5,147 nt of DNA from CAYZEZ01 sp964477295 (lineage in GTDB: Bacteria; Bacteroidota; Bacteroidia; Bacteroidales; SM23-62), in assembly GCA_964477295.1 (NCBI GenBank), contig CAYZEZ010000314.1:1-5147 (forward strand), given 5' to 3'. Below, piece after piece: positions 1 through 5,147 of this stretch. Each line of letters starts with the position of its first letter. Position 1 is the first letter of the stretch. Under the pieces are notes generated by a model, which was not told the origin of the DNA, ran no database searches, and saw nothing but the letters and a program-made list of their open reading frames with translations. The position numbers and the translations under genes are program-made.

Positions 1-1113
1 AGTTTGACTTGCACTCGCAAAATTTTCGAATAGATTTTTCTGACTTGATCCATTGCTAATTTCTGCATAATAAGATCTAATATTTACTGCCTTTAGAAGC
101 GCCCTGGTATAATTAGATAATGCTTTACAATCACCATATCCCACTTGATCTACCTCACTAGCCGGAGCAGGCTGGAATCCACCGATCCCAAGCTGAATTC
201 CCACATATCTCGTTTTAGACTGCATGTATTCATATACCATTCTTGCCTTAACAGTGTTATCCTCTGTTCCACTAACAAGTTCGTGGATTGCTGAAATTGT
301 CTCGTTTGAAAGATAATCTCTGTTCCTGATTAATTCGAAAATCCAATAGCCATAATTTTCCCAGCTGTCCAGATTACCTGAATAACCATCGTATTTAAAG
401 GATCCGGGAGCAAGAAAGACAACTGGAGTAAATTTAGAAAGTGGTGGACTTAGCGGTTCCTTCTCAACCGCATTGAAATGGCTAACTTCCCAATGATATT
501 TGATGCCTTTTTTATCTTCAGAAATCAATACTTGTTCCGGAAAATTGGATTCATTGAAATTAATTGATTGTCCTGCATTTAAATAAACATTCAATTCTGA
601 TTTTTCTACAGAGACATAATGATATTTCACAGGTTGCCAGGCCGAAAAAGCGATTAATCCATTATATTTGATTTCATACTCATATTCAACTGTATAAGGA
701 CAGTTTTTTTCATGTACATCGATATAACTTAACCTGCTATCGGAGTAAAGTGTATAATCAGGATAATAACTTCTATCCACCACTCCATTATTTGCAATTT
801 TTCTGATCAATTTACCTGATGCATTATAGATCCAGCATTTCTTAATATTTAGCTTTGTAAAATTATCATAGCCGACATAAAGATCACCAAAGTTCCTTCC
901 TTTGTTGTGCAGGACAGTAATAACAGCTTTTACATTTTTTGTTACACTGCACGGTGATTGCACAATGAATTCAACATCACTGGATCTCACTACTGCATAA
1001 GCATTTTTCCGCAGATCCTCAGATATATTTTTAATATCATAAGCAGGGTTATCTGCAGGAGCCAGGAGCTTGAAAATAAGAGCAACTCCCAGGGCTATTA
1101 TCTCAACTTGCAC
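1..1113 (-). CDS. DUF3857 / transglutaminase-like exported protein, N-terminal 371 residues (runs off left edge)
   Basis: Translating the minus strand from 1113 down to 1 gives one uninterrupted frame of 371 codons with no stop, so the gene continues past the left edge. A hydrophobic stretch at residues 5-18 (IIALGVALIFKLLA) followed by APADNPAYDI looks like a signal peptide. Residues from about 25 to 260 match the DUF3857 beta-sandwich as I know it from Bacteroidota (NISEDLRKNAYAVVR, then YTVEYEYEIKYNGL). The transglutaminase core begins near residue 280, and its nucleophile motif GYGDCKALSNY places the catalytic Cys at residue 329 (127-129). The His and Asp of the triad would lie outside the window. 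Family members are usually about 640-660 residues, so slightly over half is visible. The only usable in-frame start after the upstream stop is GTG at 1113, with no clear Shine-Dalgarno. The resulting N-terminus (MQVE) lacks the usual Lys/Arg, so the start is uncertain. It is probably co-transcribed with the 1120-3180 gene, 6 bases away. Predicted active as a transglutaminase-fold enzyme; substrate unknown. Confidence 0.88.
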   Translation of the reverse strand, partial: MQVEIIALGVALIFKLLAPADNPAYDIKNISEDLRKNAYAVVRSSDVEFIVQSPCSVTKNVKAVITVLHNKGRNFGDLYVGYDNFTKLNIKKCWIYNASGKLIRKIANNGVVDRSYYPDYTLYSDSRLSYIDVHEKNCPYTVEYEYEIKYNGLIAFSAWQPVKYHYVSVEKSELNVYLNAGQSINFNESNFPEQVLISEDKKGIKYHWEVSHFNAVEKEPLSPPLSKFTPVVFLAPGSFKYDGYSGNLDSWENYGYWIFELIRNRDYLSNETISAIHELVSGTEDNTVKARMVYEYMQSKTRYVGIQLGIGGFQPAPASEVDQVGYGDCKALSNYTRALLKAVNIRSYYAEISNGSSQKNLFENFASASQT

Positions 1114-1119
1114 AGAATA

Positions 1120-3180
1120 TTATATTTTCTTGATGATAATCTGTTCAGCTTGTTTGGCAACTACCAGATTGTAAAACTCTTTAAGGTCTGAATATTCCTC
1201 CGGCAGAAAAATTGTTTTGTTTATTTGAAATGTACTGCTACAGATTATTGTATTATTTAAAATTGAAATATTATAAATAAACTTTGCCGCCTTTTCAGGC
1301 AAGGCAATCCCCAATGGTTCCGGATAAGCTTCTACAGTATACCCTTCCGGTATTGTTATGGTCAGAACTATTTTTTCCGTTATGGGATAATTAAACTCAA
1401 CAGGATATTTTCTCTCCTTTAATTTAAAAGGATTGTCTGTTGTTTTCTCATAAAATAACGGTGTGAACAGGATCAAATCACCTGCCATTTCAGAGCAATT
1501 GGTTAACTCGCATTTATATGATTCCCTAACCGGCTGATCCAGGCTGTCAATATTGGCTATACTATAATCCGACAGATCTAAATTTACAACATCTTCTTCA
1601 AGGCTTTCAATATATTCGGATTCTCCGGTAAATGATTTAAACTTGTTCCTTATACGATAAGCAGCATACTCTGAGTAGACATTTGTATATGTCCCGATGA
1701 ATTTACCTTCCTTATCCAGGTCCAGATTATATTTTTTCGAGACAGAATAAGGCTGGTTATTTGAAAGATCAACCCATAAACCTGTACTTTCATTTACTAT
1801 CCTTCCCCTTCCATTCAGGCATTTCGGTGGCAATAAGTTTATTGTAGAATGAGGATCAGATGCATCCATAAGGTACAACTGACCGTCAATATTTGCAGAG
1901 GATATTACATAATTTATCTGAGTGATCGAGGCATGTGATGGAAAAATAATACCATTTTCCCTTGTACTTAAAATGACAGGGGAAGATTCAATCCCTGATT
2001 CTTTAAGCATACATGTTAGCAATAAATTTATATCAGCAATATTCCCCGTACCAGCTTCATAAATCCTGCGTAATGGTTCTGATGTATATTTACTGTATTT
2101 TCCATTCCACATCATTTTACTTTTAACGAAGCTGAATATGGCTTCCATTCTCTGCACCGGATCAGGATACAATTGAGAAAATGCCTCCGTTTCATCCTTA
2201 ATAAATACGGTCCTTGAAATTCGCTTGCCAAAATCCTCATCCTTCAATAATAATTCATTTATTGATTCCCAGGTATCTGTATAATTTTTTCGCTTACTGT
2301 TGGGATATTGAGTTGATGCCAGTTCAAACTCGATCCGGGATAGATAATTTTCTGAAGTAGTTAAATATTTTTCTGCAGGAAAAGCTTCAACATTTTCAGC
2401 CAGGTAACTGAATGTCCTGTCAATATAATCATAATCTGAAGTATATGTTGATTCTTTAACGCCTGCTCCTTCAGCTTCCTGAGTATACGTGATGGTTATT
2501 TGATTATTCCTGGTATCACTTTCAGTCTTGATCGGGATATAACCTTTTTGTGTCTGGTTATAATGAAAATATTCTGGAATAAAAACTTGATATTCACTCC
2601 GGATAACAGGAATTGAATATTGAAATTGCCAATCTGGTAAGTTGAAAAGGAAATCTGATACAATAATATATCTGACCTCAATAATACTTCCTTCCTTTAC
2701 ATTTGGCAGAGTAAATATTGCCTTTTGCCAATGCTCGTCAACATCCTCATAAATGGCATCGTTCTTTGATAGCTTATCCTTTATAATTTTCCCATCTTCC
2801 AGATTATAGGTTACAGCTTTCAAAAAAACAATTGCCTCATTAGATATACCCCTGCGATACAAGGGTATTGAAAAATCAGCCCAATGGTAAGCTTTATTAT
2901 TCAATATTTTTATTCTGATATGACGAATGAATTTCAACTGAAAACCTTTTGAGTGGCTCTCGGTTTTAGAACTTACTTTTGTATCTGCATAAATAAATTG
3001 TGAAAATCCATAATCAGATAAAATGACTGCATTTGCACTTGAGTCAATTTCATAAATCATCTTTTGAAGCTCCTGAATCTCAATCTTACCGAATTTAACA
3101 GGTGATTTCTGACAAGATCCAAATTGTACGGAGCTTGCAATAATAATAGGAATTAAAAAAAGACAATTGCGTAGTTTCAT
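1120..3180 (-). CDS. DUF3857 domain protein with degenerate transglutaminase-like domain (predicted pseudoenzyme)
   Basis: This is a complete 686-residue reading frame starting with ATG at 3180 and ending with TAA at 1120-1122. Residues 1-23 are a signal peptide (basic MKLRN, hydrophobic LFLIPIIIASSV). FGSC at 20-23 is a weak lipobox, so a lipoprotein is possible but ordinary cleavage is equally likely. Residues about 45-270 form the DUF3857 beta-sandwich (NAVILSDYGFSQF, then NVKEGSIIEVRYII). Residues about 335-450 form a transglutaminase-like core, and 480-686 a C-terminal beta-rich region typical of the family. In the core, the place of the usual G-[DN]-C motif reads GTGNIADINLLL, so the nucleophile is Ile381; the His position reads INYVI (Tyr424); the Asp is kept in LMDASDP (Asp439). 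From memory, a subgroup of Bacteroidota DUF3857 proteins shares this GN-x-A-[DE]-INLLL pattern, so the loss looks like a subfamily trait and not local decay. The likely role is structural or binding, in the periplasm or at the membrane. It is probably transcribed with the gene at 1-1113, which keeps its Cys. Confidence 0.93.
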   Translation of the reverse strand: MKLRNCLFLIPIIIASSVQFGSCQKSPVKFGKIEIQELQKMIYEIDSSANAVILSDYGFSQFIYADTKVSSKTESHSKGFQLKFIRHIRIKILNNKAYHWADFSIPLYRRGISNEAIVFLKAVTYNLEDGKIIKDKLSKNDAIYEDVDEHWQKAIFTLPNVKEGSIIEVRYIIVSDFLFNLPDWQFQYSIPVIRSEYQVFIPEYFHYNQTQKGYIPIKTESDTRNNQITITYTQEAEGAGVKESTYTSDYDYIDRTFSYLAENVEAFPAEKYLTTSENYLSRIEFELASTQYPNSKRKNYTDTWESINELLLKDEDFGKRISRTVFIKDETEAFSQLYPDPVQRMEAIFSFVKSKMMWNGKYSKYTSEPLRRIYEAGTGNIADINLLLTCMLKESGIESSPVILSTRENGIIFPSHASITQINYVISSANIDGQLYLMDASDPHSTINLLPPKCLNGRGRIVNESTGLWVDLSNNQPYSVSKKYNLDLDKEGKFIGTYTNVYSEYAAYRIRNKFKSFTGESEYIESLEEDVVNLDLSDYSIANIDSLDQPVRESYKCELTNCSEMAGDLILFTPLFYEKTTDNPFKLKERKYPVEFNYPITEKIVLTITIPEGYTVEAYPEPLGIALPEKAAKFIYNISILNNTIICSSTFQINKTIFLPEEYSDLKEFYNLVVAKQAEQIIIKKI

Positions 3181-3206
3181 GATTATCTATTAGTTATTGG
3201 ATGAGA

Positions 3207-3237
3207 GAGAATAAATTGAGAATAAGAATGAGAATGA
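3207..3237. repeat. Three short GAGAATRA repeats in the leader of the DUF3857 gene
   Basis: The 8-base word GAGAATAA/GAGAATGA occurs at 3207-3214, 3218-3225 and 3230-3237, at spacings of 11 and 12 bases. It lies 27-57 bases upstream of the ATG at 3180. In the transcript of the minus-strand gene it would read as a pyrimidine-rich leader. The surrounding sequence 3181-3270 is strongly AT-rich, with no recognisable gene and no clear Bacteroidota promoter (TAnnTTTG with an upstream TTG). This may be simple low-complexity sequence. The spacing near one helical turn is the only reason to list it as possibly regulatory. Confidence 0.4.
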
Positions 3238-3279
3238 TTATAAAATTAATAATAATTTAGATAAGAGATAAGCTTGACA

Positions 3280-3312
3280 TTAATTTGGACATACCCCGGA
3301 ATTAATTAGGAC
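3280..3312. repeat. Near-perfect 11-base direct repeat TTAATTWGGAC, 22 bases apart
   Basis: TTAATTTGGAC at 3280-3290 and TTAATTAGGAC at 3302-3312 match at 10 of 11 positions and start 22 bases apart, about two helical turns. ATTAATT at 3279-3285 and AATTAAT at 3300-3306 also form a 7-base inverted repeat around a 14-base centre. The site is about 100-130 bases upstream of the DUF3857 start codon and just left of the ATPase relic. It could be an operator-like site or an edge of a past rearrangement. In AT-rich DNA a chance match is also plausible. Confidence 0.3.
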
Positions 3313-3373
3313 TCTATCTGTTTAGCTTATCATCCCTACCTTTCGGGTAAACAGCATGTGAAATTTAAAAAAT

Positions 3374-3760
3374 ATGAGGTTGCATTCTGCAGATCTGGAT
3401 AAAACTTGCAGACGTTTTATCCAGGAAGCCGCATATGGCATCATATCTTCCCAATTGGTTATGTTAACAGAGATAGGCAGACCAACTGGAAAGCAGGGAG
3501 TGCTTGAAAAAGATTGAAGAAAGTTTTTGCAGGCAATTGGAGGTTCCGGATACCAATTTAACATAACTTTCCGGAATGAACTGATCATAGGTACTTTATT
3601 GAGAAAGTCAAAATATACCAGAATTATTCTCCTACATCCAGGGAATTGTTGATGAGCGTTCAAAAGCCGGACAATATATCATTACCGGTTCACAAAATTT
3701 CCTGCTTATGGGAAAAATCGCATAAAGCCTTGCTGGGAATTAACTGCTCTGAGGATGATT
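3374..3760 (+). pseudogene. Decayed N-terminal part of a DUF4143-family AAA ATPase
   Basis: On the plus strand, pieces of the AAA_14/DUF4143 ATPase family appear in the correct order but in different frames. An ATG at 3374 opens a 47-codon piece with RRFIQEAAYGIISSQLVMLT, then a damaged Walker A region (GRPTGKQGVL, expected G-x-R-Q-x-GKTTL), ending at TGA 3515-3517. Next come QLEVPDTN at 3534-3557 (family: LEDPDTR), then HNFPE at 3562-3576 and FIEKV near 3595-3609 in another frame (family: nFP...iDEvQ). From 3609 another frame reads QNIPELFSYIQGIVDE and then GQYIITGSQNFLLM, the best-preserved part, covering the region after Walker B and the sensor motif. That frame hits TAA at 3723-3725 where a Gln codon is expected before SLAG; TALRMI follows in a shifted frame at 3743-3760. 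Intact members have about 370-420 residues; only the first third is recognisable, and I cannot find the DUF4143 domain. At least four frame changes mean it makes no functional protein. Such ATPases are often seen as scattered, frequently decayed accessory genes of unclear function. Confidence 0.82.
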
Positions 3761-3896
3761 ATAAATACGACGCTCTAACCACCAGCAATATCTCACCAAA
3801 AGTAAGGATCCGGAGAAGGTTCAAAAGTGAGAGTTACGAGTATGGACCCCGTTTAATGTATTCCTTGAACAGTCACTTAAAACGTCAGGTTTTTTA
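3761..3896. other. Unassigned spacer between the ATPase relic and the transglutaminase stop codon
   Basis: These 136 bases follow the last recognisable piece of the ATPase relic and precede the minus-strand stop codon at 3897. I could not match any frame convincingly to the rest of the ATPase or to another family. A plus-strand reading from about 3780 (QQYLTKSKDPEKVQK, stop, then more open sequence) might be scrambled remnant coding DNA, but nothing identifies it. The only hairpin near the stop, AAAAC-GTCAG-GTTTT at 3879-3893, has a 5-base AT-rich stem and is too weak to call a terminator. Confidence 0.4.
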
Positions 3897-5147
3897 CTAC
3901 TCCTTTTTTTCCTCACTCAGTGGATTCCATTCGGCAATTTTCTCTTCCCTTATTTGAACCGGCCCGTCTGCCTGCCACTTCTGGGAATAGTTATAATCCC
4001 AACCCAGGTATTCAGATCCCCCGCCACTTTCGGTTGTTATTAAGAACCGGTTGGAAAGGTGTCCAAAATAATTGGCCTGGTCAGCCGGCAAATCCTGGTC
4101 TCCACCGCTCGGGTCTACGGGTATCCACCCATAAAACGGCAGGTATACTTCCACCCAGCGGTGATATACATAATCAAAACTTGCCTCTTCTCCCCTAACG
4201 ACCATGGACCCCACATACCTGGCAGGGACTCCTGCAGCACGGCACATAGCAATATAGACAAACGTATATTCGGAACAGGAACCTGAACCTCTTTTCAACA
4301 CAGTTGGTGCAATATCCCAGCCACCGATCCTCTTATAAAAGAGCTTCTCCCTCAAATAATCGAAAATATCCCTGGAAATCCAGTAAGGATTGGTCTCCTT
4401 TTCGGTAATGGCCTCAACAGCTCCCTGTATTACCGGATGATTTACCTGGTATTTTTCATCGTCCTGCAAATACTTTTCCCTGATGTCCCCGGGTATTTCA
4501 TTCAGCGATCCAACCTTATCCGGGAAGATATTATAAGTCACCTCGTAAATCTTTGCCCTGACTTTCATTGTTGTTATTATTCTTTCTCCCGGAGATACAT
4601 TGGAATCACTAAAATGAGCAACCTTTTGCCCCCATTTGTCTGTTTTAAAACCGTCAGGCTGTTCTGAATAGGTAATGTCCAGAACTTCCTGGTTTGGCCT
4701 GTTCACCGGTTCAGGAAGGTAAAGGTCTGATGCAGTCAGGGTGCCGGGACCGAAATTGATCAGGTCACTTGTGAATTCAATTTCAGCAAATCGTTCATTC
4801 GTTCTGCGATACGCTTCATCGCTGAAAATATTCAATGCAAAGATCTCATCCTCCTGGTAGTCGGTATTCCATAACTTATCCCCCTGCCATGCCAGGCCCC
4901 ATGCATAAGGCCCCGGAGAATCAATCACCATCACTACGATTCCTTTTTCGGGATGGACCCGGTAAATTTTATCACGGGAATGGTCCGTTACCCATAAATA
5001 GTCTCCATCCCATGTTAATCCGCCCGGATTATTTGCCGGTGATTTGAATGAATGAATGACAGTGCCATCATCAGGGCTTACCCTGTAGATCATATCATCT
5101 TCATTATCAGACACCCATAAATATTCACCATCCCACGCCAGGCCCTG
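3897..5147 (-). CDS. Beta-propeller-repeat / transglutaminase core protein, C-terminal 416 residues (5' end beyond right edge)
   Basis: The minus-strand frame is open from the right edge (5147) to TAG at 3897-3899, giving 416 residues. A GTG at 5112-5114 could be taken as a start, but the 11 codons before it read QGLAWDGEYLW, the beginning of a repeat unit, so the true start lies outside. Residues 2-106 hold two full and one partial 41-residue repeats (GLxWDGxYLWVxD...IYRVxPxxG) resembling NHL/YncE-type propeller blades. Residues about 120-215 look like an Ig-like beta-sandwich (SPGERIITTMKVRAKIYEVT). The transglutaminase core (about 235-350) is intact: Cys291 in GSGSCSEYTF (4275-4277), His329 in YHRWVEVYL (4161-4163) and Asp345 in WIPVDPSGG (4113-4115). 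The tail ends in EEKKE. Export is likely from the domain types, but the signal peptide is not visible. Enzymes of this fold act as cysteine proteases, transglutaminases or peptide amidases; which applies here is unknown. It is richer in G+C than the DUF3857 genes in sampled lines. Confidence 0.92.
   Translation of the reverse strand, partial: QGLAWDGEYLWVSDNEDDMIYRVSPDDGTVIHSFKSPANNPGGLTWDGDYLWVTDHSRDKIYRVHPEKGIVVMVIDSPGPYAWGLAWQGDKLWNTDYQEDEIFALNIFSDEAYRRTNERFAEIEFTSDLINFGPGTLTASDLYLPEPVNRPNQEVLDITYSEQPDGFKTDKWGQKVAHFSDSNVSPGERIITTMKVRAKIYEVTYNIFPDKVGSLNEIPGDIREKYLQDDEKYQVNHPVIQGAVEAITEKETNPYWISRDIFDYLREKLFYKRIGGWDIAPTVLKRGSGSCSEYTFVYIAMCRAAGVPARYVGSMVVRGEEASFDYVYHRWVEVYLPFYGWIPVDPSGGDQDLPADQANYFGHLSNRFLITTESGGGSEYLGWDYNYSQKWQADGPVQIREEKIAEWNPLSEEKKE
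4830..5144 (-). repeat. Tandem 41-residue (123-base) propeller repeat units in coding sequence
   Basis: Unit 1 occupies 5022-5144, unit 2 occupies 4899-5021, and a partial unit 3 (first 23 residues) occupies about 4830-4898. Each begins GL-[AT]-W-[DQ]-G followed by LW and D, then I-[YF]; the two full units continue to P-x-x-G. The two full units are exactly 41 codons each. The third diverges after EIFALN and leads into the linker before the beta-sandwich domain. More units probably lie to the right of the window, because a closed propeller needs at least four and usually six or seven blades. The units are similar in protein more than in DNA, so this is an old duplication and not a recent expansion. 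Confidence 0.85.

Noticed and set aside
958..1191. Plus-strand 77-codon frame
   Set aside because: It lies opposite the end of one DUF3857 gene and the start of the next, both well supported, and has no recognisable features.
2496..2681. Minus-strand 61-codon frame inside the 686-residue gene
   Set aside because: It is nested in another frame of a strongly supported gene and has no features of its own.
3096..3118. Firm lipoprotein call for the 686-residue protein from FGSC at residues 20-23
   Set aside because: Phe at -3 is not a standard lipobox residue, and ordinary signal peptidase cleavage nearby is equally likely; it is mentioned only as a possibility.
3274..3307. TTGACA at 3274-3279 on the plus strand as a promoter for the ATPase relic
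   Set aside because: No good -10 sequence lies 16-18 bases downstream, and the TTGACA/TATAAT pattern is not the usual Bacteroidota promoter.
3322..3663. A 113-codon minus-strand reading frame, with a faint likeness to a DUF4143 C-terminus
   Set aside because: The plus strand of the same DNA carries several ATPase landmarks in the correct order, including long well-preserved stretches. The minus-strand likeness rests on scattered residues, so it is treated as an antisense shadow.
3879..3893. AAAAC-GTCAG-GTTTT hairpin as a terminator for the transglutaminase gene
   Set aside because: The stem is 5 bases and mostly A-T, and on the minus strand it is not followed by a convincing T-run.
3646..3957. 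Plus-strand 103-codon frame starting MLMSVQKPD
   Set aside because: It is an out-of-frame reading of the best-preserved part of the ATPase relic and then overlaps the end of the transglutaminase gene; it shows no family resemblance.
3920..5047. Several plus-strand frames of 70-92 codons opposite the transglutaminase gene
   Set aside because: They are antisense to a gene with an intact catalytic triad and repeats, and their proteins are low-complexity readings with no motif.

Overview
The window reads as a chromosomal stretch from a member of the Bacteroidota (Bacteroidales/Marinilabiliales-like). This rests on two adjacent secreted DUF3857 proteins of the type common in that phylum, on protein style, on a lack of obvious Shine-Dalgarno sites, and on moderate-to-low GC. 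No marker gene fixes the genus. Nearly all coding capacity is on the minus strand and is devoted to three exported or probably exported proteins with transglutaminase-like (papain-fold) domains.

From right to left, in the direction of transcription: (1) positions 3897-5147 hold the 3' part of a gene for a protein with 41-residue beta-propeller-type repeats followed by a transglutaminase core with a complete Cys-His-Asp triad; its 5' end lies beyond the right edge. (2) Positions 3181-3896 are a gene-poor gap. Its centre holds a decayed plus-strand relic of a DUF4143-family AAA ATPase (about 3374-3760), with several frameshifts and stops. Next to the 1120-3180 gene lies an AT-rich leader with short repeats. 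(3) Positions 1120-3180 encode a complete 686-residue DUF3857/transglutaminase-like protein whose catalytic Cys and His positions are replaced (Ile381, Tyr424), so it is probably a pseudoenzyme. (4) Positions 1-1113 encode the first 371 residues of a second DUF3857/transglutaminase protein that keeps the Cys motif (GYGDCKALSNY). It starts 6 bases after the previous stop and runs off the left edge.

The two DUF3857 genes almost certainly form one transcription unit: a predicted inactive paralogue directly upstream of a predicted active one. The propeller-transglutaminase gene points the same way but is separated by about 700 bases of decayed DNA. It is visibly richer in G+C in the lines I counted, so common transcription with the pair is doubtful. 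The substrates of these proteins are not known from sequence; a periplasmic or surface protease-like or cross-linking role is inference.

I found no RNA gene, CRISPR array, insertion-sequence end or convincing terminator. The most informative items are the active/inactive DUF3857 pair, the broken ATPase relic and the propeller-transglutaminase fusion. None of them amounts to a demonstrably new system.
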